Source of the DNA: Xenorhabdus doucetiae | GTDB taxonomy: Bacteria; Pseudomonadota; Gammaproteobacteria; Enterobacterales; Enterobacteriaceae | Direction: 5' to 3' | Length of the DNA: 64,000 nucleotides | Assembly (NCBI RefSeq): GCF_000968195.1 | Contig: NZ_FO704550.1 | Location: 3,224,001 to 3,288,000, forward strand | In this document: positions 27,909 through 37,450 of the stretch, piece after piece | How the letters are laid out: each line of letters begins with the position of its first letter | How positions within the stretch are numbered: the first letter of the stretch is position 1 | The notes under the pieces: model-generated | Databases searched by the model: none | What the model saw: the letters and a program-made list of their open reading frames with translations, nothing else | Told to the model about the DNA's origin: nothing | Program-made: the position numbers and the translations under genes

Positions 27909-28016
27909 TGGTGTTATTTTTTCTGCTGTTTCCACTAACATGATCTGTTATTGCAACAATCTCCACTCATTAGTTTGTGGAGATTGCCGGTAGATAAAAT
28001 AGACAACACCATTATT
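27904..28016. repeat. 113 bp segment with 12 bp inverted termini beside the recombinase
   Basis: AATAATGGTGTT (27904-27915) is repeated inverted as AACACCATTATT (28005-28016). Inside lies a second 10 bp stem, CAATCTCCAC/GTGGAGATTG (27957-27986). Either a nested terminator-like structure or a small invertible switch. The left repeat overlaps the recombinase stop codon. Confidence 0.5.
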
Positions 28017-28264
28017 CTCTAAAAAAATAGATGACTATTTTATACGCATGATAAACACAACTTGTGAATGGGTTTTGTTTTTATTGTTTTTTATTTGTTA
28101 ATTCACTAATCAATGCTTTACAGAAACTTAAGTCTAATAGCTGAATATATAAAATAAATTTCTATTTAAACTTGAGCAGCGAATTTATATTAAACAATTT
28201 CACTGCTCAATAAGAAATAAAAAATGAACGATTAAAATGCCACAAAAAATGATTATTCAAACCG

Positions 28265-29227
28265 CTAAGCTTCAACCAACGCTGCAAATTTTGCACGGAT
28301 TTTCTGTTCCGGCAGATCGATACCAATGAAAACCAGCACACTTTCACGGGGTTCATCATCGCGCCACTCTCTGTCCCAATCCGCGCTATATAAACGCTGA
28401 ACGCCCTGAAACAGTAGCCGGCGTGGCTCCTCTTTAATCGCAAGAATGCCTTTGTAACGCAGAAGGTTATCCGCGAAACTCAGCAAAAGTTCTTCCATCA
28501 GGTCAGAAACGGCCGACAGTTCAACCGGATATGATAAGTTAACGACAATTGACTGAACCGAGTTTGGTTGTTTGGGTATAAATCGAAACACCGGCGGCGA
28601 AACCGTCAGTTTGTCATTCAACATAAAACCGTCGATATCAAACAGTAAGCCTAAATCGGTTTCACCTTGAATCACGTTATAAACAGGTGCCCTGGCATTG
28701 ATTCGCTGCAAACGTTCAACTAAGGCATCATGAACCGGCGCAATGTCTGTTTTGGTTAACAGGATCCTGTCGGCATATCCCACCTGAGCCTGCGCAATGG
28801 AAAAACGATCTAACTGTTGTTCCGCATGAACCGCATCCACCAGCGTAATAATGCCATCGAGTAAGAAACGCTGGCACAACGTTTCATGAGAAAAGAAGGT
28901 CTGTGTGATCGGGCCGGGATCGGCCATGCCTGTACACTCTATAACCAGACGGTCAACGTTGATCTGCCCTTTGTCCATACTGTCCAGCAAGTCCAATAAC
29001 GCATCTTCCAATTCATTCGCACGGCTACAGCAGATACACCCGTTGCTTAATGTCTTAATCTGCGTTGCGCGCTCACCAATCAATTCATTATCAATCGGGA
29101 CTTCACCAAATTCATTTTCAATAACGGCTATTTTATAACCATGATCGGTATTGAGGATATGACGCAGCAGCGTCGTTTTGCCTGATCCCAAAAAACCGGT
29201 CAGGATCGTAACGGATATGGGTTGCAT
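28265..29227 (-). CDS. yjiA: CobW/COG0523-family GTPase YjiA
   Basis: 320 residues (E. coli YjiA 318). Walker A GFLGSGKTTLLRH, the metal-binding CxCC motif in NGCICCS, a GTPase DxxG-like ECTGMADPGP region and the base-specificity TKTD. It is a metal-binding GTPase of the zinc chaperone/metallochaperone superfamily. It is third in btsT-yjiX-yjiA, the same order as in E. coli. Confidence 0.95.
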   Translation of the reverse strand: MQPISVTILTGFLGSGKTTLLRHILNTDHGYKIAVIENEFGEVPIDNELIGERATQIKTLSNGCICCSRANELEDALLDLLDSMDKGQINVDRLVIECTGMADPGPITQTFFSHETLCQRFLLDGIITLVDAVHAEQQLDRFSIAQAQVGYADRILLTKTDIAPVHDALVERLQRINARAPVYNVIQGETDLGLLFDIDGFMLNDKLTVSPPVFRFIPKQPNSVQSIVVNLSYPVELSAVSDLMEELLLSFADNLLRYKGILAIKEEPRRLLFQGVQRLYSADWDREWRDDEPRESVLVFIGIDLPEQKIRAKFAALVEA

Positions 29228-29247
29228 TTTTATTTCCTTATATTTCC

Positions 29248-29451
29248 TTAACAGCAGCGCATGCCACCTTTGCCATCGCCACCATAGCGAGCATTTTGGC
29301 GTTCACGAAAAAATTCTTCATACGTCATATAAGGCTTATCAGGATGGTTTTCCTGCATGTGCTGTACATAGGTGTCATAGTCAGGCACACCGACTAACAT
29401 GCGGGCAGCCTGCCCCAGATATTTGCCTGCCCGACCAAGATTACCAAACAT
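29248..29451 (-). CDS. yjiX: YjiX/YbdD family small protein (DUF466)
   Basis: 67 residues from the ATG at 29451 (MFGNLGRAGKYLGQAARMLV), chosen because it matches the family start; the frame extends 20 codons upstream without support. Highly charged middle (YEEFFRERQNARYGG) and terminal GGMRCC with adjacent cysteines. It always accompanies BtsT or CstA transporters; the precise role in pyruvate uptake is not established. Confidence 0.93.
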   Translation of the reverse strand: MFGNLGRAGKYLGQAARMLVGVPDYDTYVQHMQENHPDKPYMTYEEFFRERQNARYGGDGKGGMRCC

Positions 29452-29500
29452 AAATTGCTCTCCAAGGCTTGTTCTGCAAGGAATGGCTTGCCAAAGAAAA

Positions 29501-29537
29501 ATACCCCACATAATACAAAGTTGATTATGTGGGGTAT
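29501..29537 (-). terminator. Strong hairpin between btsT and yjiX
   Basis: A perfect 14 bp stem, ATACCCCACATAAT/ATTATGTGGGGTAT. It lies inside the operon, after the btsT stop, and would reduce or process the yjiX-yjiA part of the transcript. No clear T-run on the minus strand. Confidence 0.65.
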
Positions 29538-29586
29538 AGCGTTACTGATACCGAATCACTTGGCGGGTATCAGTTTTAGTATCGCA

Positions 29587-31740
29587 TCAGTGCGTAGAAG
29601 AGACTTTCACCCCACCTTCTGGCACCGGAACATAAGGGGTTTCATTATCGGTACGCTCAGGGTTTTTACTCGCTTTGATCGCGGTCTTAATACCATAAAT
29701 AATGATGCTGTACACCACCACCAGGAACAGAATGCTTAAACCTGCGTTGGTGTAATTGTTCACAACAATATGGTTCATGTTACTGATTTGTGCCGCCGTC
29801 AATTCTGCGCCGCCTTCTGCAATCCGTTGCTTGTACTCTTTCGCCAGGAAGAAGAAACCTTCAAGCCGCGGGTTGTCACTGAATAATTTCAGCCCCAGCG
29901 CCCATGTCGTACAAATCAACAACCAAACCGCCGGGATCACCGTGACCCAAATATATTGGCTGCGTTTCATCTTGATCAGTACCACCGTACCCAATACCAA
30001 TGCAACGGCTGCCAACATCTGGTTAGAGATACCAAACAGCGGCCACAAGCTCTTGACGCCGCCCAATGGATCAACCACGCCTTGATAGAGCAAATAACCC
30101 CACAGGCCGACACAACCGGCCGTACCAATGATGCCCGCAATCAGGGAATCGGTTTTTTTCAGGAAGGGAACAAAGTTACCCAACAGATCTTGCAACATAA
30201 AACGGCCGGAGCGTGTCCCCGCATCCAGCGCAGTCAGGATAAACAGCGCTTCAAACAGAATACCGAAGTGATACCAGAAGCCCATGTCTGCCGCAGGTAT
30301 GATCTGATGGAATACGTGGGCAATCCCCACAGCCAGCGTTGGCGCTCCCCCTGCACGGTTCAGCACCGAAGGTTCACCAATGTCTTTTGCCGTTTGCAGA
30401 ATTTGATCCGGCGAAATGACAAAGCCCCAGGAACTGACCGTCGCTGCCGCGTGGATCGTCACCTCTTTCAACGAATCCATAATCATCGGTGCTTCGGCAG
30501 TTCCCAAGTTATGCAGGTCAGGCATGGTGATACCTAATGCGGCCGGCGGGGTATTCATCGCAAAATACAGACCCGGTTCAATGATGGAGGCAGCCACCAA
30601 TGCCATGATCGCGACAAACGACTCCATCAACATCGCACCATAACCAATGAAACGGGCATCTTTTTCATTGGCCAGCAGTTTAGGTGTCGTTCCCGAAGCG
30701 ATCAACGCATGGAAACCAGATACCGCACCGCAGGCGATAGTAATGAACAGGAATGGGAACAGGGTTCCTTTCCAAACCGGCCCTGTACCATCAATATATT
30801 GGGTGACGGCGGGCATTTTCAGTTCTGGATTCAGGATGACAATGCCGACGGCAAGGCCAACAATCACCCCAATTTTCAGGAAGGTTGCCAGATAATCACG
30901 CGGTGCCAGAATCAACCACACAGGTAAGAGCGCAGAGACAAAGGCGTAGCCGATCAGCGCATAAGTGATGGTGGTGTCTTTGAACGTCAGCGCCGGCCCC
31001 CAGTAAGGATCGGCGGCGACCACACCCCCAAACCAAATGGCCGCAATCAGCATCAGGATACCGATCACGGAGACTTCACCCACACGCCCCGGACGGATAT
31101 ATCGCATGTAGATCCCCATGAAAAGCGCAATGGGGACGGTTGAGCAAACCGTAAATACGCCCCACGGGCTTTCCGCCAAGGCTTTCACGACGATTAAGGC
31201 CAGTACCGCCAGAATGATGATCATGATTAAGAAGCAGCCAAACAGGGCGATGGTGCCCGGCACACGCCCCATTTCTTCTTTGACGATCTCACCCAATGAC
31301 GCCCCATTGCGGCGGGAGGAGATAAACAGCACCATAAAGTCCTGCACTGCTCCGGCCAGCACAACCCCGGCCAATAACCACAATGTGCCCGGCAGATAAC
31401 CCACCTGTGCCGCTAAGACTGGCCCAACCAACGGGCCTGCCCCGGCAATCGCCGCAAAGTGGTGACCAAACAGGACATTTTTGTTGGTGGGAACATAGTT
31501 CAAACCGTCATTATTGACAACGGCAGGCGTTGCCCGCGTAGCATCCAGCTTCATCACCTTGGTGGCGATATATAGGCTGTAATACCGATAAGCCACTAAG
31601 TAAACCGCGACGGAAGCGACAACGATCCACAAAGCGCTAACGTGTTCTCCCCGGCGCAGCGCAACAACGCCAAGACAAAATGCGCCAATGATCCCCAATA
31701 TCATCCAGGGGACATGTTTTAAGAATTTATTATTGTTCAT
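29587..31740 (-). CDS. btsT: Pyruvate/H+ symporter BtsT (YjiY), CstA family
   Basis: 717 residues (E. coli BtsT 716) with about 18 membrane segments. The CstA-family core FGHHFAAIAGAGPLVGPVLAAQVGYLPGTLW is intact. It imports pyruvate; in E. coli it is induced by the BtsSR two-component system, which is not in this window. Start ATG at 31740 with AAGGAAG eight bases upstream. A structured leader (31899-31954) precedes it. Confidence 0.95.
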   Translation of the reverse strand: MNNNKFLKHVPWMILGIIGAFCLGVVALRRGEHVSALWIVVASVAVYLVAYRYYSLYIATKVMKLDATRATPAVVNNDGLNYVPTNKNVLFGHHFAAIAGAGPLVGPVLAAQVGYLPGTLWLLAGVVLAGAVQDFMVLFISSRRNGASLGEIVKEEMGRVPGTIALFGCFLIMIIILAVLALIVVKALAESPWGVFTVCSTVPIALFMGIYMRYIRPGRVGEVSVIGILMLIAAIWFGGVVAADPYWGPALTFKDTTITYALIGYAFVSALLPVWLILAPRDYLATFLKIGVIVGLAVGIVILNPELKMPAVTQYIDGTGPVWKGTLFPFLFITIACGAVSGFHALIASGTTPKLLANEKDARFIGYGAMLMESFVAIMALVAASIIEPGLYFAMNTPPAALGITMPDLHNLGTAEAPMIMDSLKEVTIHAAATVSSWGFVISPDQILQTAKDIGEPSVLNRAGGAPTLAVGIAHVFHQIIPAADMGFWYHFGILFEALFILTALDAGTRSGRFMLQDLLGNFVPFLKKTDSLIAGIIGTAGCVGLWGYLLYQGVVDPLGGVKSLWPLFGISNQMLAAVALVLGTVVLIKMKRSQYIWVTVIPAVWLLICTTWALGLKLFSDNPRLEGFFFLAKEYKQRIAEGGAELTAAQISNMNHIVVNNYTNAGLSILFLVVVYSIIIYGIKTAIKASKNPERTDNETPYVPVPEGGVKVSSTH

Positions 31741-32054
31741 AAAACTTCCTTTTCACAGTAAGACGAACAGCAAGTCATTATTTAATTTTACTTCCCTCTG
31801 TATAAACCAGCCCTCTAAGAGCCGGCAGGAAGCGGCACCCCGTAGGGTATATACTCCTCGCCACACTGCGCTATGATACAAAACTCTCCCTGATAAGAGG
31901 GGAGGATCTGAGCCAGCGGTTGAATACCCGCATTAAGCGGTCAAAATCCTCCCATCAGTGGTTTATCCCCCGAAAACCTGCCCCCCGTTTTGTGAGATAA
32001 CTCACTGATTAAATAGGTTGAAAAACGAAAGTACATCCATTAAAAATCCATCCA
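31741..32054 (-). promoter_or_regulatory. btsT upstream region with a structured leader candidate
   Basis: 314 bp. A long hairpin is possible between GGGAGGAT (31900-31907) and ATCCTCCC (31947-31954), with inner CCGC/GCGG pairings. Several GGA motifs near the start could be CsrA contacts, as known for cstA. No known riboswitch class was recognised. Confidence 0.4.
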
Positions 32055-33011
32055 TCAATGGAAGTTAATGTCGTCATCCTTCAGATGATTAAAGTCTTGA
32101 TACTCGTTACTGAATGAAATCACGGTATGTTGGTTCTGACATGCTTGGTTAGAAAACCAATCACATTGAGATATCAAGCGAGGTTCTTCAATGCCCAGCC
32201 ATGTCGCTAACATAGACAGTAGATTCAAACCACTACGTTGAGCATTGATAATATGTTTGCCTGCTTTACTCTGATCAACATTTTCAATGGCATAGTCATA
32301 GCCGGTAATCATAAATGGAACTTGATAATTTTGCTTATGACTATCGCTATGGGTCAGATTTTCACTGCCTGTGTTTTTATTCACAAATGACAAGCCATGA
32401 TCGGCAAAGTAAAGCATTGCCCAGTGCAATTGATTTTTATTGGCCATATTTGCAATATCAGCCAACAAACTATCCGTATTTTGGATGCTCTGGAGATAAC
32501 AGGAGATATTTTGGGAATGAAAATAGGTACCGTATTTCTCATCCGTTCTGGCACAAGGTTGTGGGTGTGATCCCATTAAGTGAATCACAATCAATTTCTT
32601 CTTCTGCCCCTCCTTTACTAACGCCTTGCGAATATAAGGCAATAAATTTTCATCCGGCAGATAACGGCGGTCGTCTGAACTGCCTTCTTTCAGGAAAGTG
32701 TAATGATCGGCCTGCTGCCCAATCAGCGCGACCGGAGAGTCAAACCCGCCCTTCATGCCCTGATTGGACAACCAATAAGTTTCAAATCCCGCTTTTTTCG
32801 CCAGTGAAACTATGCTGTTATTCAGGTGAATTTCATTGGCTTCACGCATGGCCAGTGAGTTAGTCAGTGATAACTGGGTTGATGGCGCCGCAGAAATATA
32901 GTGGGTTAACAGGGTGGCATTCGCGTTGTCTAACCAAGGGGTATTTTTCGTCGGGAACCCGTAGGCACTCATAAAATCTTTGCGAACACTTTCCCCAATC
33001 ACCATGATATA
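32055..33011 (-). pseudogene. Phosphoethanolamine transferase, catalytic domain only (5' end removed at the IS)
   Basis: The surviving 318 residues are a sulfatase/alkaline-phosphatase-type domain: VIGESVRKDFMSAYGFPTKNTPWLD (metal Glu), the nucleophilic Thr region APSTQLSLTNS, GSHPQP, and FADHGLS with metal Asp/His. EptA/OpgE-type enzymes carry ~200 further N-terminal residues with five membrane helices; these are absent because the frame starts exactly at the IS630 target TA. No matching 5' part lies on the other side of copy 1. Confidence 0.85.
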
Positions 33012-34114
33012 TACCAATCGCCATTGAAGATGCTTGATTTCTTATCCAAACCCGATCATGCTTGCAATCATGAAAATTCATCTGACACCAGAACAAAAAC
33101 GTGCCCTCGAATTGATGCATGATACCACTCGTGATAGTCGAGTCTGTGATCGCATCAAGGCCGTGCTTTTGGCGTCAGAGGGCTGGACAGCTCAGATGAT
33201 TGCTCAGGCCTTACGTATTCATGAAACTACGGTAAGCCGTCACCTAAAAGATTTCATCGCGCAGGAAAAACTCACCCCCGAAAATGGCGGTTCTGAAAGC
33301 CATCTCTCTGCCAAACAAACCGCCGATCTGGTTGATTATTTGACGGCAAATTTGCTGCATACGACCGCTCAAATTGTGGATTATGTACGAGCTCGTTGGC
33401 AGGTGTCTTTCAGCGTGGGAGGCATGACGAAATGGCTTCACCGACAAGGTTTCAGCTACAAAAAGCCAAAGGGCGTTCCTCATAAATTCGATGCGGATAA
33501 GCAGCAACAATTTATTGATGACTACCAGTCTCTGAAAGACCGGGCAGGTCAGAATGAACCTATCCTATTTATTGATGCGGTGCATCCTTCGCAGTCCACA
33601 AAGCTCAGCTATGGTTGGATGAAAGCGGGGAAAAATCAGGTAAAAGTGGTCGAAACCACCGGCAGTCGTACCCGTCTCAATCTTCTGGGCGCCCTCAATT
33701 TACAACGAATTGAAGACACCGTGATCCGTGAATACCCGAGTATCAATGCCGAAAATATCGCGTATTTTTTCGGCGCTATTAGAGAAACTTACCCACTTTC
33801 GCAAAAAATTCATATTATTCTGGATGGGGCGGGTTCCCGACGCGCAGAATTGGTGAAAGAGGTGGCATATGTCCTTAATATTGAACTGCATTACCTACCG
33901 CCTTACCGCTCAAACCTCAATCCAATAGAGCGATTGTGGAAGTATATGAATGAGCAAGTACGTAACAATGTTTATTTTCCGGATGCAAAGACATTCCGTG
34001 AAACCCTTCGTCACTTTTTTCATGTCACTTTGCCAGAAAAAGCGAAAGAACTCACGACTAGACTGACTGACAACTTTCAGATTTTAAAACCTGCATCTTC
34101 AAGTTAGATTGGTA
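33012..34114 (+). mobile_element. IS630-family element, copy 2
   Basis: 1103 bp, with termini TACCAATCGCC...AGATTGGTA flanked by TA (33010-33011 and 34115-34116). The right flank is in afuB codons, the left flank in the phosphoethanolamine transferase gene, so it now bridges two unrelated broken genes. Opposite in orientation to copies 1 and 3. Confidence 0.95.
33034..34107 (+). CDS. IS630-family transposase
   Basis: 357 residues. N-terminal winged/homeodomain-like HTH (MIAQALRIHETTVSRHLKDF), DDE domain with Asp in ILFIDAVHPS, Asp in HIILDGAG and Glu in NLNPIERLWKY. Compared with copy 3 it has GAGSRRAEL for GAGYHRAEL and PPYRSNLNP for PPYSPNLNP, replacing residues next to catalytic positions, so activity is uncertain. 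Confidence 0.92.
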   Translation: MISYPNPIMLAIMKIHLTPEQKRALELMHDTTRDSRVCDRIKAVLLASEGWTAQMIAQALRIHETTVSRHLKDFIAQEKLTPENGGSESHLSAKQTADLVDYLTANLLHTTAQIVDYVRARWQVSFSVGGMTKWLHRQGFSYKKPKGVPHKFDADKQQQFIDDYQSLKDRAGQNEPILFIDAVHPSQSTKLSYGWMKAGKNQVKVVETTGSRTRLNLLGALNLQRIEDTVIREYPSINAENIAYFFGAIRETYPLSQKIHIILDGAGSRRAELVKEVAYVLNIELHYLPPYRSNLNPIERLWKYMNEQVRNNVYFPDAKTFRETLRHFFHVTLPEKAKELTTRLTDNFQILKPASSS

Positions 34115-36033
34115 TAGGCCGTTGCTACGCGGGTGTCCGGCGTTACCAAAAATACGATGGCACTGACTGTGGTTATGGCACGGACAAAGCTGTAGACCAA
34201 TGCCGATAAGATAGCGGGGCGCAAGAGTGGCAGCAGAATATATAAAATGGTTCTCATTGAACCCGCCCGCAGGCTGAGAGAGGCTTCATCCAGCGATTTA
34301 TCAATTTGCCCAAGTCCCGCAATACCGGCTCGAATGCCAACAGGCACATTTCGCATTGTCATAGAGATGATGATAATGAATGCTGTACCCGTGATATAGA
34401 ATGGCGCGTTATTGAAAGCCAGCAGGTAAGAGATCCCTGCCACCGTGCCGGGAACGGCAAAACAGAGCATGGTCGTGAACTCAATGACTTTTTTGCCGCG
34501 GAATTGCTGGCGTACCACAATATAGGCAATCAATAGCCCGAATATAGCGGTAATAGGGGCAGCGATGCCGGCATACAGCAGCGTATCCAACAGTGAAGGC
34601 CATGCACCATCACGCATTCCCTGACCAAACAGTTTAATGAAATTATCCAGTGTCAGGGTGTAATCCACGCCCCAATTGACGGTGAAACTGCCATAGAAAA
34701 TGCTGCCATAAAGCAGAACATTGAAGGCCACCCAAATAAACAACAGAGTGCAAACACCCCGTACCAGCGAAACTGGCAAAGGCTGTACATCACCACGGTA
34801 AGACTTACCAGAAACCGTGACATAAGAGCGTTTACCAATCCAAAGATATTGAACACAGAAAACCAAGAGCGAGAAGACCAGTAGCGACGCCCCTAACGTA
34901 CTGGCAGCCTGATAATCGAGTTGTGAGCCTGTGATATAAAAATAAATCTGGGTCGCCAGAACGTCAAAGTTGCCGCCCAAAACCAGCGGATTACTGAAAT
35001 CGGCCAGAGATTGGACAATCACAATCAAAAAGGCGTTAGCGAGAGCGGGTTTCAACAAGGGAATAAAAACATGGAAAAAAGTTTGATAACGATTCGCTCG
35101 CAGAGTATAAGCCGCTTCTTCGAGAGAAGGATGGATCGTCTTGATGGCGCCATCCAAGATCATAAATGCCATTGGCGTGAAGGCCAGCACTTGGGCGATC
35201 CAAATTCCGGTAAAGCCATATAACCAGTTTGTGTTGGTCAAACCGAACCATGTAGACAGAAATTCCGTGATATAACCCGAACGTCCCATCATGAGCGTGA
35301 CACCTAACCCGACAACGAACGGCGGCGTTACAATGGGCAGAATAGAAAATACTCGGCCAATGAAGGCTGAACGTTTGGCGATTCTGGCGGTGTAAATCGC
35401 CAATACTAAGCCAAAGAATGTGCACCCCAAACCAACGGCTACGGAAAGTAACACTGAATGAGTAATGATTTTCAGGATATGGGACTGTCCGAGTATCGAA
35501 ATAAACGCAAATGGTGCGAATTGGCCGGATTCATCCCTAAACATCGGGATAAAAATAGCGATACTGGGAAAAAGAATAAATACACCAATCAACGCAATAA
35601 CCGCGACCAGTGATCCAATAACAAAGCTGTCACCCCCCAACCATTCCAGACGGGTCAGGGCAAGGGTAATCACTGCACCTAATGAGATAAACAGGATAAC
35701 GGTGGAATAGCCAAGTCCGCGCCCGACCAGTGCTGCGCTGACGATAATAAACAGCCCACATAACAAGGCATATCCCGCATAAAAATAGTTATGCTGGCGG
35801 TTGTCAGAAGATCGTGAGCGTAATAGCAATACTGATGGCAGCAAGAACCACAATATGCTGATATTGATGCCATGCCAGCCGTAAGCTGCCAGTAGTTCTT
35901 CCTGTGTTGAATCAAAAAGGCCGTAATCCAGACTCCATGATGGCAGCAGGGCAAAGGACAGCCATGCCAAAATAATCCACCAGAAAACAGAATCCCGACC
36001 TTGCTTTTTCTGCAAGGTAAGGGTGTGAGACAT
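34115..36033 (-). pseudogene. afuB: AfuB, fused double permease (5' part), 3' end displaced by IS630
   Basis: About 639 native residues with some 16 membrane segments and two binding-protein-dependent permease domains, each with an EAA loop (SLEEAAYTLRANRYQTF and SLDEASLSLRAGSMRTI). The current frame adds a few IS codons after VATA and stops. The missing 50 residues are at 19800-19952 on the plus strand. Full protein would be about 690 residues. It lies 108 bp after afuA in the same direction. Confidence 0.93.
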
Positions 36034-36141
36034 AATTCCCCCAATAAATTGTATGATGAGAGTATGTAAATCGTATTATCAGGTAGCGAGCGCATATTGA
36101 TGGCTTGCTGCATTAATAGACTTTATTGACGGTTAGAGAAT

Positions 36142-37194
36142 TTATTGCCCCATTTTGACTTCAGTGAGCCATTTATTGATCAATTCCTTCCGTACTTCAT
36201 TGGAACCATATTTCTCCATGTCATAATTGATGAGCTTTAATTCAGCCGGTTTTAATGTCATGGGAGAGGCTTCTGCTGTGGTGTTGGTGAGGATCTGGTA
36301 GGATTGCGCTTTTTTCCAACTCAGCTCTTGCGCCTCTTTGGACAGTACCCAATCAACAAATAACTTAGCGTTATCTGGATTGCGGGCATTTTTAATGATG
36401 CTGACTCCGCCAATCTCATATCCCGTACCTTCGCAGGGAGCAATTAACTGCATTGGCGCACCATTTTCGACTTCCATTGAATAATCATGTAAAAAGCCAA
36501 TCCCGATCGCCGTTTCACCCCGTGCGGTATTGCGTGCTGGGGCAATGCCAGATTTGGTATATTGGGAAATATTACTGTTTAATTTCTTCAGGTAATCAAA
36601 AGCCTCGTTTTCTCCCCACAGTTGGATAAACGTCGCCAATGCGGTGTAGGATGTGCCAGAGCTTTGTGGATCGGCAATTTGAATTTCACCGTTATATTCT
36701 GGTTTTGTCAGATCTTTCCAGCACGTTGGTATCGGCAGGTTTTTCTCTTTTAAACGTTCGGTATTCACACCAAAACCCAGTATTCCCATATAGACCGCAG
36801 AAGTGTAATGACCTTTGCGTTTTGCCGGATCACGGAACTGAGGCATGATTTGGTCTAAATTGGGTGATTTATAGGGTTGCAGGAGGTCCATTTCTCCCGC
36901 TTGGGAGTGGGGATCGAGGGTTCCTCCATACCATACATCGGCTTGTGGATTGCGTTTTTCGGCTTCTATTTTGGCTAATGTACTCCCCGAACCATTGCGG
37001 ATAAATGTGGTTTTGACATGGTACTTTTCGCTAAAAGCACGTGTTTCTGTTTCACATAGCGCATTGGTGCCACTGCAATAAACAGTGAGCCGACCTGCTG
37101 CCTGGGTATTGCTGGTCATGGCCGTAAGAGTTAATCCCATAGCGATAAGGGAAGAGAACAATTTTAATTTCATTATAATTTCCTTACTGTCCAT
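36142..37194 (-). CDS. afuA: Periplasmic binding protein AfuA (FbpA-like fold, sugar-phosphate type)
   Basis: 350 residues including a short leader; the native start may be the ATG at 37173 (MKLKLFSSLIAMGLTLTAMT...TQA|AGR signal peptide). The fold is that of ferric-binding proteins, but the paired Tyr iron ligands of FbpA are not visible; the corresponding segment reads GFLHDYSMEVENG followed by APCEGTGYEIGG. AfuA of Actinobacillus/Citrobacter is known to bind hexose phosphates through a His-Asp pair in this area. Location next to uhpABC supports sugar-phosphate uptake. Confidence 0.85.
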   Translation of the reverse strand: MDSKEIIMKLKLFSSLIAMGLTLTAMTSNTQAAGRLTVYCSGTNALCETETRAFSEKYHVKTTFIRNGSGSTLAKIEAEKRNPQADVWYGGTLDPHSQAGEMDLLQPYKSPNLDQIMPQFRDPAKRKGHYTSAVYMGILGFGVNTERLKEKNLPIPTCWKDLTKPEYNGEIQIADPQSSGTSYTALATFIQLWGENEAFDYLKKLNSNISQYTKSGIAPARNTARGETAIGIGFLHDYSMEVENGAPMQLIAPCEGTGYEIGGVSIIKNARNPDNAKLFVDWVLSKEAQELSWKKAQSYQILTNTTAEASPMTLKPAELKLINYDMEKYGSNEVRKELINKWLTEVKMGQ

Positions 37195-37450
37195 AAGTTG
37201 GGCTTTTACTTATTTTTACTTAAATGAATAAAATAAATTCTTATTGCTTTTAATTAAGGTGAAAATATCATTGGATATTTGTAAACAGATAATGAAGAGT
37301 GAAAATAATTTATTCAACTCGAAATGATGAATTTGTAATGTGAGTAACATTTTTTATTAGTCAATTAGTTAAGTATTTAATCTAACTCTGTCTTTTTGTT
37401 ACTTATATAATTAAGTGGGTTGTTTATTTTTGATTAAAATAAATTATGCG

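Noticed and set aside
29756..30895. Several plus-strand frames opposite btsT
   Set aside because: Antisense readings of a strongly conserved 717-residue transporter gene.
36142..37194. AfuA as a ferric-iron binding protein
   Set aside because: The paired Tyr ligands of FbpA are not visible and uhpABC is adjacent; sugar-phosphate binding fits better, though iron is not formally excluded.
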